A DNA stretch of 64,000 nt from contig JASBTM010000015.1 in assembly GCA_030148425.1 (NCBI GenBank), forward strand, positions 57,425-121,424, in the 5' to 3' direction. This document shows positions 24,887-34,766 of this stretch, piece by piece. This DNA comes from Hyphomicrobium sp. (GTDB taxonomy: Bacteria; Pseudomonadota; Alphaproteobacteria; Rhizobiales; Hyphomicrobiaceae). The position numbers were made by a program, and so were the translations under genes. The first letter of the stretch is position 1, and every line of letters starts with the position of its first letter. A model generated the notes under the pieces. It was not told the origin of the DNA and did not search any database. It worked only from the letters and a program-made list of their open reading frames with translations.

Positions 24887-25348
24887 TCAGTGCTGCGAAG
24901 AGTCGCCGCGGCCGGCATCCGGCGGGATCTCCGCCTGCCACATCTTTTCGAGGTTGTAGAATTCACGGACCTCGGGGCGGAAGACGTGGACGATGATATC
25001 GCCCGTGTCGATCAGCACCCAGTCGCAGGCACTCAGGCCTTCGACGCGCACCCGGGCCTCGCCACGCGCCTTGAGCTTCTCGCGAAGCTGTTCGGCAATA
25101 GCGCCAACGTGCCGGTCATTGCGGCCCGAAGCGACGACCATGAAGTCGCCCAATGCTGATTTGCCTTCGAGGGGAATGGAGACGATCTCTTCTGCTTTTG
25201 TTTCGTCCAGCCAACGGACGATGTCATCGAGCAGAGCGGCCGAGTCCGACGCCTTGGCGGCGGACGGGGCAATTGAGGAGCCCTTACGAGCGGCCTCGGT
25301 TGTGGGTCGGATCAAGCGGCGAGCGTCCTTTGCTGGTTGGTCCCGCAT
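24887..25348 (-). CDS. rsfS: Ribosomal silencing factor RsfS
   Basis: RsfS binds ribosomal protein L14 and blocks subunit joining under nutrient limitation. The core LLDDIVRWLDETKAEEIVSI, MVVASGRNDRHVGAIAEQL and CDWVLIDTGDIIVHVFRPEV followed by REFYNLEKMW is diagnostic. ATG 25348 is preferred, giving 153 residues with an N-terminal basic extension; a longer frame from 25423 is possible. It lies between nadD and rlmH. Confidence 0.95.
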   Translation of the reverse strand: MRDQPAKDARRLIRPTTEAARKGSSIAPSAAKASDSAALLDDIVRWLDETKAEEIVSIPLEGKSALGDFMVVASGRNDRHVGAIAEQLREKLKARGEARVRVEGLSACDWVLIDTGDIIVHVFRPEVREFYNLEKMWQAEIPPDAGRGDSSQH

Positions 25349-25458
25349 GTCACTAGGGTCCGTGCGACCGGACACTGCAGATACTAAAGGGCGTCGCCTC
25401 GCCCCGCAATTGAAATTCTGCACAGGGCCGTCTTAAAAGTGTAATAATTCCCAATGAC

Positions 25459-26112
25459 TTAGGGAGTTGCCGAGGTGGTATGCGAGGTTGCGGTGCGCAA
25501 CGCCGTCGAGGACAGCCCGGAAAGGCGGATGGTCAGCAGCATCCACGCCGGAGGCTTTTTCCCTGCGAGTCCGGCCGCTTCAGATTCGGGAAGACGATAG
25601 CGCTTCAGGGCCTGAGCGGCAGGGGACGAGAGTGCGGCGTGCCGCCAGCCGGGCCGGTCGACGACGGCTATGGGCATCGTCCCGGCGATGTCGCGCCAAT
25701 GCTGCCAGCGGTGAAGCGTTGCGAGGTTATCGGCACCCATGATCCAGACGAAGTGGGTGGCCGGAAAGCGGTGCTTCAGGAACGATAACGTGCCCGCCGT
25801 ATAACGCGTGCCAAGCTCGCGCTCAAAGCCGGTAATCTTCATGCGCGGTCCGTGCGCAAAGGCTTCGACGAGCTTCATGCGGCCCTCGAGAGGCGGCAGG
25901 CCGTTGTGGGATTTCAGCGGATTGCCGGGCGTGATCAGCCACCAGACCTGATCCAGACGCAGCCGCTTCATCGCCGCTTCTGCCGCGATGCGGTGCCCCT
26001 CGTGCGGCGGATTGAATGTGCCGCCCATGATGCCGATGCGCTGTCCCGGAAGGGAGAGCGGCGTGCGGACGCGAAGGGAGCCAAAGCTTTGCGGCGGAAT
26101 CTTTCGCGTCAA
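25459..26112 (-). CDS. nadD: Nicotinate-nucleotide adenylyltransferase NadD
   Basis: NadD joins ATP and nicotinate mononucleotide to deamido-NAD. The nucleotide-binding GIMGGTFNPPHEGHRIAAEA, WWLITPGNPLKSH and FVWIMGADNLATLHRWQHW are diagnostic, and the late ISSTALR-like SGLSSTALR is seen. The start is probably the TTG at 26112, since no ATG precedes the first motif. It is one of the run proB-proA-nadD-rsfS-rlmH. Confidence 0.95.
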   Translation of the reverse strand: MTRKIPPQSFGSLRVRTPLSLPGQRIGIMGGTFNPPHEGHRIAAEAAMKRLRLDQVWWLITPGNPLKSHNGLPPLEGRMKLVEAFAHGPRMKITGFERELGTRYTAGTLSFLKHRFPATHFVWIMGADNLATLHRWQHWRDIAGTMPIAVVDRPGWRHAALSSPAAQALKRYRLPESEAAGLAGKKPPAWMLLTIRLSGLSSTALRTATSHTTSATP

Positions 26113-26138
26113 CTCAGACGTGCCTCATTCCGCTCGCG

Positions 26139-27425
26139 TCACTTCGGCCGGATCTGGCCGGTGCCGCGCACCTTGTACTTGAAGCTTGTCAGCTGCTCGA
26201 CGCCGACAGGACCGCGTGCGTGCATCTTGCCCGTCGCGATGCCGATCTCGCCACCGAAGCCGAATTCGCCGCCGTCGGCGAATTGCGTCGAGGCGTTGAC
26301 GAGGACGATGGCCGAGTCGACTTCATTCAGGAAGCGTTCTGCGGCTGCTTCGTCGTCTGTGATGATGGCGTCGGTGTGCTGCGAGCCGTAGCGCGTGATG
26401 TGCTCGATGGCGCCCGGGACGCCGTCAACGAGCTTCACTGCGATGATCGCGTCGAGGAACTCTTTGCCGAAATCGTCGGGCGTCACGGCTTTGACGCGAG
26501 GATCGGCTTTCTGGATCGTGGCGTCGCCGCGAACTTCGCAACCGGCTTCGAGCAGGGCTTTTACGAGCGGGGTGGCGATGTCGGCCGTTGCGTTCTTATC
26601 GAGGAGAAGACACTCGGTCGCGCCACATACGCCGATGCGGCGCATCTTGGCGTTGACGACGATAGGCACCGCGATGTCCATGTTCGCGGCTTTATCGACG
26701 TAGGTGTGGCAGATGCCTTCGAGGTGCGCAAAGACGGGGACGCGCGCTTCGGTCTGGACGCGCTCGACGAGGCTTTTTCCGCCACGGGGAACGATAACGT
26801 CGATCGCGCCATCGAGGCCGCGGAGCATCAAGCCGACAGCTTCGCGATCGGTGGTCGGGACGAGTTGGATCGATGCTTCGGGAAGGCCGGCGGCGCGCAG
26901 TCCTTCGACAAGGCAGGCGTGGATCGCGACGCTCGAATGATGGCTGTCCGAGCCACCGCGCAGGATCGAAGCGTTACCCGCCTTGAGGGACAGCGCGCCC
27001 GCATCGGCGGTGACGTTCGGACGGCTCTCGTAAATGATGCCGATGGTGCCCAGGGGCACACGGACGCGCTGGAATTTAAGGCCGTTGGGGCGCGTCCATT
27101 CGGCAAGGACGGTGCCGATGGGATCGGGAAGATCGGCGATCTCTTCAAGCGCTTTCGCGACGCCTTCAACGCGCTTTTCGTTGAGCTCGAGACGGTCGAC
27201 GTAGGATGCGAGACGGCCAGCGGCTTTCGCTGCTTCAACGTCGAGCACATTTGCTTCGAGAATTTTCGGTGTTGCCGCGCGCAGCGCTTTTGCGGCGGCC
27301 CTGAGGGCTGCGTTCTTCTCTTCCGGCTTAGCGATGGCGAGCCGATGGCTCGCGGCTTTCGCAGCTTCGCCGATGCCGCGCATCAGCGCTGCGGTTTCCT
27401 CCTCGATGCGCTCGGGTCTGTTCAT
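26139..27425 (-). CDS. proA: Glutamate-5-semialdehyde dehydrogenase (gamma-glutamyl phosphate reductase)
   Basis: ProA reduces gamma-glutamyl phosphate with NADPH, the second step of proline synthesis. The 428-residue protein has [53 protein letters not shown] and the catalytic-Cys region [15 protein letters not shown]. The gene follows proB with a 3-base gap, so the two are translationally coupled, and nadD follows. Confidence 0.97.
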   Translation of the reverse strand: MNRPERIEEETAALMRGIGEAAKAASHRLAIAKPEEKNAALRAAAKALRAATPKILEANVLDVEAAKAAGRLASYVDRLELNEKRVEGVAKALEEIADLPDPIGTVLAEWTRPNGLKFQRVRVPLGTIGIIYESRPNVTADAGALSLKAGNASILRGGSDSHHSSVAIHACLVEGLRAAGLPEASIQLVPTTDREAVGLMLRGLDGAIDVIVPRGGKSLVERVQTEARVPVFAHLEGICHTYVDKAANMDIAVPIVVNAKMRRIGVCGATECLLLDKNATADIATPLVKALLEAGCEVRGDATIQKADPRVKAVTPDDFGKEFLDAIIAVKLVDGVPGAIEHITRYGSQHTDAIITDDEAAAERFLNEVDSAIVLVNASTQFADGGEFGFGGEIGIATGKMHARGPVGVEQLTSFKYKVRGTGQIRPK

Positions 27426-27428
27426 CGT

Positions 27429-28589
27429 TCAAGTCCTCGTCAGCGCCATGTCGTCTCGGTGGATGAGCGTGTTGCGACCTTCATAGCCCAGGATCGCAAC
27501 AATCTCGCTCGATCGCTTTCCCATGATACGCCGGGCATCGGCTGCCGCATAGGCAACTAGTCCTCGGCCAAGCTCGCGACCGTCGGCAGATCGTATAATA
27601 ACGGCATCGCCTCTGTCGAACGAGCCGTCAATGCGGGTAACGCCTGCGGGCAGGAGGCTTTTGCCCGTCAACAGAGCCCTTTCGGCGCCTTCATCGAGGA
27701 AAATCTGGCCGTTAGGGACGAGTTGGCCTGAAATCCAGCGTTTTCGCGCCGTCACCGGATCGGACTTGGCGATGAACCACGTCACGCGTGCGCCTTCCGA
27801 GATGGCGCGCAGCGGGTGGTGAATCTTACCGGTCGTGATGACCATGTTGGTTCCCGCCGCAAGCGCGATCTTACCAGCGGTGATCTTGGTCTTCATGCCG
27901 CCTTTCGACAGCTCAGTTCCGGCATCGCCCGCCATGGCTTCGATCTCGGGCGTGATCTCGGTGACGAGCGGGATATGCTTGGCGTCGGGATGCTCGTTCG
28001 GCGGTGCCGTGTAAAGACCGTCGATGTCGGACAGCAAAACCAGGCAATCGGCCGACATCATGGAGGCAACGCGCGCCGAGAGGCGGTCGTTATCGCCGTA
28101 GCGAATTTCGGTGGTGGCGACGGTGTCGTTTTCGTTGACGACCGGAATGGCCTTGAGGCTCAGGAGCACCTCGATGGTATTGCGCGCGTTGAGATAGCGG
28201 CGACGCTCTTCCGTATCGCCGAGGGTCAGAAGAATCTGAGCTGCGGTCAGACCGCGCGCGGCGGCAAGCTCCTGATAGGCGTGCGCGAGGCTGATCTGTC
28301 CGGCAGCCGCCGCCGCTTGGCTCTGTTCAAGCGCCAGCGGGCCTTTCGGTAGGTTCAGCATGTGGCGGCCGATTGCGATCGAGCCCGACGAGACAAGGAT
28401 GATTTGTTTCCCGGCGCCAGCCAGCGCCGAGACATCATCCATCAGCGAGTTCAGCCACGCCGTTTTGATGCCACCCGTCGCCCGGTCGGTCAGCAGCGCC
28501 GATCCGATTTTGACGACGATGCGCTTCGCCTCGGTCCATTCGGGCCGGGGGGCGAGCGTCGAAGCGTCAAAAGCGGGAGAGCCGGACAT
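27429..28589 (-). CDS. proB: Glutamate 5-kinase
   Basis: ProB phosphorylates glutamate at the gamma position to begin proline synthesis and is normally feedback-inhibited by proline. Residues 1-270 form the kinase ([66 protein letters not shown]). Residues 290-375 form the PUA domain ([37 protein letters not shown]). Its 386-residue length is typical of the two-domain form. Confidence 0.97.
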   Translation of the reverse strand: MSGSPAFDASTLAPRPEWTEAKRIVVKIGSALLTDRATGGIKTAWLNSLMDDVSALAGAGKQIILVSSGSIAIGRHMLNLPKGPLALEQSQAAAAAGQISLAHAYQELAAARGLTAAQILLTLGDTEERRRYLNARNTIEVLLSLKAIPVVNENDTVATTEIRYGDNDRLSARVASMMSADCLVLLSDIDGLYTAPPNEHPDAKHIPLVTEITPEIEAMAGDAGTELSKGGMKTKITAGKIALAAGTNMVITTGKIHHPLRAISEGARVTWFIAKSDPVTARKRWISGQLVPNGQIFLDEGAERALLTGKSLLPAGVTRIDGSFDRGDAVIIRSADGRELGRGLVAYAAADARRIMGKRSSEIVAILGYEGRNTLIHRDDMALTRT

Positions 28590-28732
28590 CGTGATCTCGA
28601 GGGTTCAAAAAGGAAGTGCTCGGCGTGCTTATCAGCAAATGCGGGCCTTCCGGCAAGGGGAAGCCTGAGCATAGCGGTAATGCTCCGCCGGATTTTACCC
28701 TTTCTGCATCGAAAACGTCGCCAAATGCTTCG

Positions 28733-29827
28733 TTACGGCACGAAAGATAGAAAGAGGAACGTTCCGAAGATCACGAGATGGAGAAAGCCGAAGAGAACGT
28801 TGGTCCTTCCGGTCGCGAACGTCAGCATGCTTGCCGCCAGAGTCATGACGATAAGGACGACGTCGCCTTGATCGAGACCCAGAATTAGAGGCGTGTGCAG
28901 AAAGATATTGGCCGCCGCGATGGCGGGGATCGTCAGCCCGATCGTCGCGAGAGAGGAGCCGAGCGCGAGGTTCAGGCTTTTCTGGAGATCATTTTTCTTA
29001 GCGGCGTTTGCGGCGGCAATCGATTCCGGCAACAGGACGATCAGCGCGATGATGACACCGCTGATGCTCGACGGGGCTTCGAGGTGAGACACGCCGACGT
29101 TGATTACGACGGCAATGAGCTTGGCGAGGAGGACGACGGCCACCAATGCCACGCAAAGAAAAAAGGCAGCTAGAGCGAGCTTTCCCTCCTTCGGCCCCTT
29201 GTGAGTTTCTGTGTGTTCTCCGACGAAATAGCCACGGTGCAGCACCGTCTGCGTGTAGAGGAAAACCAAGTACAGCGCGATCGTCACGATGCTAACGAAG
29301 GTGAGCTGGCTTTCGGAATAGACGCCGCCGGCGACGGTTGTCGTGTAATTCGGGAGAATGAGAGTAAGCGTCGCCAAAACGATCAGCACGGCGAGATAAA
29401 TTTTCGCCGAGGTGACGTCAAACGTCTGCTCGCGGTAGCGCAGCCCGCCGACGACAATGCAAAGCCCGACTAGGCCTGTCGTCACGATCATAATAACCGC
29501 GAAAACCGTTTCTCGAACCAATGTCGGCGTGGCCTTGCCCGTCAGCATCAGCGAAATGATCAGTGCCAGCTCGATAACGGTGACCGCGATGGTCAAGACG
29601 AGCGTTCCCGCCGGTTCCCCCATGATATGGGCGACATCCTCGGCGTGGTAGACGGCGGCGAAGACGGTCACGAGCAAAAGCGGAATGAGGAGCACTGTCT
29701 CAATGATGCCAAGCGGGTGCGATGCGAAGTCGTCTCCGTAGCCGGTGGCCGTTGCGAGTATGAAGAGGAGCAACCCCAGAAGCGGCACAACCCAGGTCCA
29801 GAACGGTGTGCGGGCCGTATGAGTCAT
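28733..29827 (-). CDS. Calcium/cation:proton antiporter (ChaA/CaCA family)
   Basis: This inner-membrane protein of 364 residues has about eleven hydrophobic segments in two inverted halves. The signature acidic repeats are GEPAGTLVLTIAVTVIELAL near residue 75 and VIIALIVLLPESIAAANAAK near residue 245. These match the CaCA family and in particular the ChaA-like transporters called y4hA in rhizobia. It would exchange Ca2+ or Na+/K+ for H+. It sits between obgE and proB, an insertion in an otherwise conserved gene order. Confidence 0.88.
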   Translation of the reverse strand: MTHTARTPFWTWVVPLLGLLLFILATATGYGDDFASHPLGIIETVLLIPLLLVTVFAAVYHAEDVAHIMGEPAGTLVLTIAVTVIELALIISLMLTGKATPTLVRETVFAVIMIVTTGLVGLCIVVGGLRYREQTFDVTSAKIYLAVLIVLATLTLILPNYTTTVAGGVYSESQLTFVSIVTIALYLVFLYTQTVLHRGYFVGEHTETHKGPKEGKLALAAFFLCVALVAVVLLAKLIAVVINVGVSHLEAPSSISGVIIALIVLLPESIAAANAAKKNDLQKSLNLALGSSLATIGLTIPAIAAANIFLHTPLILGLDQGDVVLIVMTLAASMLTFATGRTNVLFGFLHLVIFGTFLFLSFVP

Positions 29828-29925
29828 GTCGGAGATCCTGCTGTCGGGGGATGAATTTGGGGCGGAGCCGCTATTCTGAGCGACTTGGACGACGACAGCA
29901 AGAAGGTGGACGCGGAAGCAGCTCT

Positions 29926-30966
29926 TTAGGGCTGCCAGGGACCCGCTTCGTCGCCTTCGGTCTCGTCGTCGGCATCGTTTGCGCGGCCGATCTCACGCGC
30001 AAGGGCGAAGAGCGCCTCTTTTACGCCTTGGCCCGAGACGGCTGAAAGCACGAGCGGCGTTTTGCGTGCGGCTTTCTTCAGAAGCTCACGGCGCTCGTTG
30101 AGCGTCGCTTCATCGAGGGCGTCGGACTTCGACAGTGCGACGATCTCTTTCTTCTTTTCGATGCCGCCAGCGTAGGCTTTGAGTTCGCGGCGCACCGTTT
30201 TGTAGTCGCCCGCGACATCTTCCGACGTGGCGTCGACGAGGTGAAGGAGAACGCGGCAGCGCTCGACGTGGCTTAAGAAGCGGTCGCCTAAGCCAGCGCC
30301 GTCGTGCGCGCCTTCGATCAAGCCGGGAATGTCTGCCAGCACGAAATCGATTTCGCCCGCGCGGACGACGCCGAGGTTTGGATGCAGCGTCGTGAAGGGG
30401 TAGTCGGCAATTTTCGGCTTGGCCGCGGAGACGGCAGCCAGGAATGTCGATTTGCCCGCGTTCGGCAGGCCGACAAGGCCAGCGTCCGCGATCAGCTTCA
30501 GTTTAAGCCAGATCGTCAGTTCTTCTGGTGGCTGGCCCGGATTGGCGTGGCGAGGCGCCTGGTTCGTTGCGCTCTTGAAGTGCGCGTTACCGAAGCCGCC
30601 ATTACCGCCTTTGGCGAGGCGGACGCGTTCGCCGGGAGACGTCAAGTCGGCGAGCAGCGTTTCGCCGTCCTCGGCGAAAACCTGGGTGCCCGGCGGGACT
30701 TTGATGACCATGTCCTTGCCGTTCGGTCCGGCGCGGTTCTGGCCCATGCCGGGCGTGCCGTTCTGGGCGAAGAAATGCTGCTGGTAGCGATAGTCGATCA
30801 GCGTGTTGAGGTTCTGGACGCACTCGACCCAGACGTCGCCGCCCTTGCCGCCGTCGCCGCCGTTCGGGCCGCCGAATTCAATGAACTTCTCACGCCGAAA
30901 CGCGATGCAGCCGTTGCCGCCGGCGCCTGAGCGAATGTAGATTTTTGCCTGATCGAGAAATTTCAT
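29926..30966 (-). CDS. obgE: GTPase Obg/CgtA
   Basis: Obg is an essential GTPase in ribosome assembly and stress control. The 346-residue protein starts [20 protein letters not shown], the glycine-rich Obg fold with [15 protein letters not shown], then the GTPase domain with G1 [16 protein letters not shown]3 [10 protein letters not shown] and G4 SKSDALDE (where NKxD is more usual). ATG 30966 is set by the start of homology. Its start overlaps the acetyltransferase stop by 4 bases. Confidence 0.97.
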   Translation of the reverse strand: MKFLDQAKIYIRSGAGGNGCIAFRREKFIEFGGPNGGDGGKGGDVWVECVQNLNTLIDYRYQQHFFAQNGTPGMGQNRAGPNGKDMVIKVPPGTQVFAEDGETLLADLTSPGERVRLAKGGNGGFGNAHFKSATNQAPRHANPGQPPEELTIWLKLKLIADAGLVGLPNAGKSTFLAAVSAAKPKIADYPFTTLHPNLGVVRAGEIDFVLADIPGLIEGAHDGAGLGDRFLSHVERCRVLLHLVDATSEDVAGDYKTVRRELKAYAGGIEKKKEIVALSKSDALDEATLNERRELLKKAARKTPLVLSAVSGQGVKEALFALAREIGRANDADDETEGDEAGPWQP

Positions 30967-31484
30967 GACGCGCGCGCCCGAATTGCCATGGTCCATGGAC
31001 GACGGCGTTCGTAAGCGAGCGCTGGAAGCTCGCACTGCCGTGCCTCACACCAGCCCGTGGCGGTACCGGTGAACCTGAAGCCGAGTTTCTTAATGACGCG
31101 CGCCGAGGCTTCATTGCCGTCGAGGTGCTTGCAGACGAAACGGCGGACGCCGCCCTTCGAGAAGCCGTAAGCCATGACGGCGCGCGCGGCCTCTGTCGCA
31201 TAGCCGCGGCCCCAATAGGGCTTGCCGATCCAGTAGCCGAGTTCGGCGTCGCCGTCGTCGTCGATGGTGAAGCCGCAAATGCCGATCAGCTCGCCGTCCA
31301 GGTCGATGCCGAAGACTTCTTCCTGCTCGCTGACGCCGTCGACCCAGTGATTGGCCGCTTCTTCCGAATAAGGAAAAGGAATTCGCCCCGTCATGCTCGC
31401 GACGTCCCAGTCGCCCGCCAGCACGGCGATGCGCGGGGCATCTCCGTGGGTGACAGTTCTCAGGCGAAGGCGTGCGGTCTTCAT
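30963..31484 (-). CDS. GNAT-family N-acetyltransferase (RimJ-like)
   Basis: A 173-residue protein with [40 protein letters not shown], the acetyl-CoA loop [20 protein letters not shown] and [20 protein letters not shown]. This pattern is that of ribosomal-protein-alanine acetyltransferase-like GNATs. The substrate is not known. ATG 31484 marks the start of homology. It lies between rpmA and obgE, so it may act on ribosomal or translation proteins (inference). Confidence 0.9.
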   Translation of the reverse strand: MKTARLRLRTVTHGDAPRIAVLAGDWDVASMTGRIPFPYSEEAANHWVDGVSEQEEVFGIDLDGELIGICGFTIDDDGDAELGYWIGKPYWGRGYATEAARAVMAYGFSKGGVRRFVCKHLDGNEASARVIKKLGFRFTGTATGWCEARQCELPALAYERRRPWTMAIRARAS

Positions 31485-31603
31485 GGCGTCCGTTTGTGCT
31501 GCGCGAAGCAAGCTCACGATATGAGGAGGGTGTCTAAAAGGCAAAAGGGGACGGCAGAGCCATCCCCGTAGCACTTACAACCTTTATTCGATTGCGGGCG
31601 GAT

Positions 31604-31876
31604 TTATTCCGCTGCGATCGCCTTGGCCGGTTTCACCGAGATATAGATGCGGCCGTTACGCTTGGTTGCGAACTCGACGGTGCCTTCTTCGACCGCGAAG
31701 ATCGTGTGGTCGGTGCCCATGCCGACGCCAGAGCCCGGATGCCACTGCGTGCCGCGCTGGCGGCAGAGAATGTTGCCCGGGATCACGTATTCGCCGCCAT
31801 AGCGTTTGATGCCAAGGCGTTTGCTTTCTGAGTCGCGGCCGTTACGTGTCGAACCGCCAGCTTTCTTTTGTGCCAT
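31604..31876 (-). CDS. rpmA: 50S ribosomal protein L27
   Basis: L27 is diagnostic here: [60 protein letters not shown]. Its N-terminus reaches the peptidyl-transferase centre. There is no cleavable N-terminal extension of the Firmicutes kind. It follows rplU with a 30-base gap. Confidence 0.98.
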   Translation of the reverse strand: MAQKKAGGSTRNGRDSESKRLGIKRYGGEYVIPGNILCRQRGTQWHPGSGVGMGTDHTIFAVEEGTVEFATKRNGRIYISVKPAKAIAAE

Positions 31877-31906
31877 TTCAAAATCCTCGAATGGAGCGGC
31901 GGTTCG

Positions 31907-32221
31907 TTACGCGCCAGCGATGTCAGTGATGCGCACGACAGAGAGGTCCTGACGGTGGCCCTTCTTACGGCGCGAGTTCTTGCGGCGGCGCTTCTTGAAT
32001 GCGATCAGCTTCGGACCGCGCGACTGCCCGACGAGTTCGGCGACAACCTTAGCGCCCGACACGAAGGGAGCGCCGATCGTGACGTCAGCACCCGAGCCGA
32101 CCATCAAAACTTCACCGAATTCAACCTTGGCGCCGGCGTCGCCCGGCACCCGCTCAATCGTGACAACGTCGTCTTTGGAAACGCGGTATTGCTTGCCGCC
32201 TGTCTTGATGACAGCGTACAT
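31907..32221 (-). CDS. rplU: 50S ribosomal protein L21
   Basis: [20 protein letters not shown], the [20 protein letters not shown] segment and the basic [20 protein letters not shown] tail identify L21, of normal length at 104 residues. It is the first gene of the minus-strand run to rlmH. The 286-base gap upstream (32222-32507) probably carries its promoter and leader; I see no gene there. Confidence 0.98.
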   Translation of the reverse strand: MYAVIKTGGKQYRVSKDDVVTIERVPGDAGAKVEFGEVLMVGSGADVTIGAPFVSGAKVVAELVGQSRGPKLIAFKKRRRKNSRRKKGHRQDLSVVRITDIAGA

Positions 32222-32507
32222 GGTTCTCGTCCTTTCGGCCTTTTAGGCCTGTTGCCGCGCCCTGTGGCGTCACCAAAAAAGGTGAACTTTCAATGTGTTG
32301 CTAGTCAGAGCTAGCAAAGAGCCTCGGGCAGCGCGTTCAGCACGGGCAGTTTTGCTGCTCCGCGGAAGCGGGCTTTATTGTCGAACTAAGGCCGGATGTC
32401 AATCGCGGTGCGGCATTTCGGTTGGCGCAATTTGTTTCGAGCAGGCCATCGCAAAAGGGATATTGCGGGGCCAGATTAAGCGGCTCGATAGGTCGTTTTC
32501 AGGGGCG

Positions 32508-33551
32508 ATGATGGGATCTGCTGCTTCGGCTTTGCGTGCTGCATCGAAGGGTGAGCTCCTTCCGGCCATTCCGGTCATCGAGACCGGGCCCGACTTCCCC
32601 ATGGCGACTTTGGAAAAGTACGGCGAGCGCACGCATGCGCTCCTAGACGTAGCGACCCGACGGTATCCAAGGCGGTTTCTTTCCGGCCTGGACAAAGTTT
32701 CCCGCGCGTGGCTCGTTCGCTCGAACAACGGGCATCTTTCCGAAATCGACACTATTGCCGGCGCGCTAGGACGGCCCGGTGCGCATTTTTTTTCCATCAA
32801 TTATGAGTGGGGCTGCACTTGTCGTGCGGCATCTTGCGAGGATGAAGCCTCAGCTCGGCTTATTCGCGTTCTCGACTGGCGGACGCCGGGACTTGGCGCC
32901 AATCTCGTTTGCGCGAAAGTCCGGGGTGCGGCCGCCGGGCCTTTCGCCGTTCTCACTTGGCCCGGATACACGGGCGTCTTGCAGGTGATGGCGCCAGGAC
33001 GTTTTTCAGCGGCCCTTAATCAGGCGCCGATGCGCGATCCGACCGGGCTTTTTTATCTCGATTGGGCAGTCAATCGTGGCCGGGTGTGGAAGATGCCTTT
33101 TCCAACGCCCGCACATCTTTTGCGCCGGGTCGCGGAGGATGCCCGCGACTTCAACGAGGCGTGCCGCATATTAACCGATGCGTTGATTTCGACGCCGGGA
33201 ATTTTCACGATTGCCGGGACGAAGCCTGGTGAGACGGCTGTGATCGAGCGGACGGAGCATCATGCGCGCGTCCGTCGGGGCGCTGAGGCCGTGGCGGCCA
33301 ATCACTGGGGTGAGCCCGGATGGAAGGGCCGCGCGAGGGGTGACAACAGTCTCGAGCGATCCCGGCTCATGGAAGACATTGTTCCTTCCTTCGACAGGGA
33401 TTTCGATTGGCTTACGCCGCCGGTGCTGAACGATAAGACGCGGCTTGCGATGGTTGCCGATGCCAAATCGGGCCGTCTCGTCGCGCGCGGATACGAGGCG
33501 ACGGGGCCGGCGACGCAAACCCTCGAATTAGAATGGGATGCCGCGGCCTGA
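32508..33551 (+). CDS. Ntn-hydrolase-like protein (acid ceramidase/NAAA or acyltransferase type)
   Basis: The protein of about 347 residues has YEWGCTCRAASC with a candidate nucleophilic cysteine, then LIRVLDWRTPGLGANLV, WPGYTGVLQVMAPGRFSAAL and NQAPM. This resembles the linear-amide hydrolase group (acid ceramidase, N-acylethanolamine amidase, penicillin acyltransferase), in which RNLDW and GxxG follow the nucleophile. Unlike typical members, about 100 residues precede the cysteine. ATG 32508 is a likely start; the frame is open upstream. Substrate unknown. Confidence 0.65.
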   Translation: MMGSAASALRAASKGELLPAIPVIETGPDFPMATLEKYGERTHALLDVATRRYPRRFLSGLDKVSRAWLVRSNNGHLSEIDTIAGALGRPGAHFFSINYEWGCTCRAASCEDEASARLIRVLDWRTPGLGANLVCAKVRGAAAGPFAVLTWPGYTGVLQVMAPGRFSAALNQAPMRDPTGLFYLDWAVNRGRVWKMPFPTPAHLLRRVAEDARDFNEACRILTDALISTPGIFTIAGTKPGETAVIERTEHHARVRRGAEAVAANHWGEPGWKGRARGDNSLERSRLMEDIVPSFDRDFDWLTPPVLNDKTRLAMVADAKSGRLVARGYEATGPATQTLELEWDAAA

Positions 33552-33616
33552 GCCGCTTGCGTCCGGAGAAAAGCGAGGTTACAAGCCCCCCTTCGCCGTC
33601 AGGCGCCACGGCTTCC

Positions 33617-33706
33617 GGAGAGGTGGCAGAGTGGTCGATCGCGCCGCACTCGAAATGCGGAGTACTCGCAAGGGTACCGGGGGTTCGAATCCCTCCCTCT
33701 CCGCCA
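33617..33706 (+). tRNA. tRNA-Ser (anticodon CGA)
   Basis: The acceptor GGAGAGG pairs with CCTCTCC, the D-arm is TGGCAGAGTGGTCGATCGCG, the anticodon arm CCGCA-CTCGAAA-TGCGG has anticodon CGA, a long variable arm follows, then T-arm GGGGGTTCGAATCCC, discriminator G and encoded CCA. All stems pair. Its last 14 bases plus one G are repeated at 35925-35939, so it is the attachment site of a small mobile element. Confidence 0.96.
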
Positions 33707-33707
33707 G
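33693..33707 (+). repeat. attL-like 15-bp direct repeat (tRNA-Ser 3' end)
   Basis: CTCCCTCTCCGCCAG is the 3' end of the tRNA plus one base and recurs exactly at 35925-35939. The two copies bound a 2.2-kb unit. Confidence 0.75.
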
Positions 33708-33763
33708 TTAACGACCTAAGTCTTTGATATTATTCAGAAAAAATCGGATAATGTAACAGCCAG

Positions 33764-33777
33764 CCATAAGATAGGAT
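33764..33777 (+). repeat. CCATAAGATAGGAT motif, left end
   Basis: This 14-base motif recurs exactly at 35797-35810 near the other end of the unit. A variant in opposite orientation is at 33874-33887 and a shorter copy at 35786-35796. It may be an arm-type integrase site or a regulator site. Confidence 0.55.
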
Positions 33778-33873
33778 TTTTTGTCAGATTCGGTCTGAGC
33801 CTTTGCGGCTATCCCTCTGCACCCGGTTGCTTCCGCTTTTTCGATCCACAGACTTATACACGCTTATCCACCG

Positions 33874-33887
33874 ATCCCATCTTATGG
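33874..33887 (-). repeat. Inverted variant of the CCATAAGAT motif
   Basis: ATCCCATCTTATGG is the reverse complement of CCATAAGATGGGAT, one base different from the 33764 copy. Confidence 0.5.
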
Positions 33888-34086
33888 CCGAAAATCAATC
33901 CTTATACGGACTATCGTGTTTGGCCACTCTTCGTTCTGGGCTCAATGGCGGAGCAATTCGGAGTCGAACTTACGTCCGTGAGTGTCCGTGGACGTTCGGC
34001 AAATTTGCACGCACAACGGAATAATCCGTTGACTGATTATCTCTTCGCGGCTAGGGCGGATTCGCACTAAGCGAAGGGAATTACGT

Positions 34087-34536
34087 GTGAGGAAGGAAGC
34101 TACGAAGAAGCCGAATGCAAAAACGCGCGCTGCGATGCGCGATGCAGAGATGGGAAATACCACCCGGTTTCATGATGTGCCGTCGCTGATGGCCGATTTG
34201 ACCGATGTGGCAGATGACATTGATCTTCACGTTTCAATCCCTGCCGATCTGGTCCGGAGTATCAAGCCCGTCCTAGCTGCGCGCGGGCTGACCCTCGATG
34301 AAGTCGTGCGACTCTATCTTCGCTCAATGGTGACATCGGTTGCACGATCGAAAGCCCTCGCGCTCACGTCGCAATTCCCCTTCGGCAAATATCAGGGCGA
34401 GCTTGTCGAAGTCGTTGCGCGCGCAGAGCCGGGTTACATTCAATGGCTGGTGGCCAATTCGAATTCGGTGAAGTTCGATCCCGAGGTTTTGCTTGTTGTT
34501 GAGCAAGCCAACCTCGCTGCGGAGCGAGCGTCGTGA
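34087..34536 (+). CDS. Unknown protein: RelB-like segment plus exonuclease-X C-terminal-like segment
   Basis: First of four overlapping genes in the tRNA-Ser mini-island. Residues 55-80 (DLVRSIKPVLAARGLTLDEV ...) look like the dimerisation part of RelB/DinJ antitoxins. Residues 97-140 (FPFGKYQGELVEVVARAEPG, YIQWLVANSNSVKFDPEV) match the small domain at the C-terminus of exodeoxyribonuclease X-type proteins (F-GKY-G, P-Y-QWL). No nuclease core is visible. The start is a GTG at 34087 with GAAGGGA upstream. The next gene overlaps by 4 bases. Function unknown. Confidence 0.6.
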   Translation: MRKEATKKPNAKTRAAMRDAEMGNTTRFHDVPSLMADLTDVADDIDLHVSIPADLVRSIKPVLAARGLTLDEVVRLYLRSMVTSVARSKALALTSQFPFGKYQGELVEVVARAEPGYIQWLVANSNSVKFDPEVLLVVEQANLAAERAS

Positions 34537-34766
34537 CGGAAGCCGAGTTCTCTGCGGCACTCCGCCAAAGGACTAAACTCGACTTCTCGCACATCACTTT
34601 TTCCGCTGGCGCGGGCGGATGGTGGGGCAATCATCTTCCCGGCGTTGGCATGGGAGTCGGGACTGAAAACTTTGGAATCAGGTTTAAGTCGAAAAATCTT
34701 CCCTTGGAGCGCGCCGACGCACTTGAGCGTGCGGTTGCTTGGTGGCGCGAAAGGATCGAGGCATGA
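34533..34766 (+). CDS. Small unknown protein of the mini-island
   Basis: A 77-residue protein (FSAALRQRTKLDFSHITFSA, GVGMGVGTENFGIRFKSKNL, ERAVAWWRERIEA). It starts GTGA, overlapping the previous stop, and its end overlaps the next ATG by 4 bases. The tight overlaps argue that it is a real gene. I recognise no domain. Confidence 0.55.
   Translation: MTEAEFSAALRQRTKLDFSHITFSAGAGGWWGNHLPGVGMGVGTENFGIRFKSKNLPLERADALERAVAWWRERIEA

Noticed and set aside
26220..27560. 446-codon open frame on the plus strand opposite proA
   Set aside because: It lies wholly antisense to a clear ProA gene. High GC leaves long open shadow frames; its translation shows no family motif.
34087..34766. Possible toxin-antitoxin pair
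   Set aside because: The first protein has a RelB-like segment, but the second shows no RelE, PIN or other toxin signature, so a toxin-antitoxin call is not supported.
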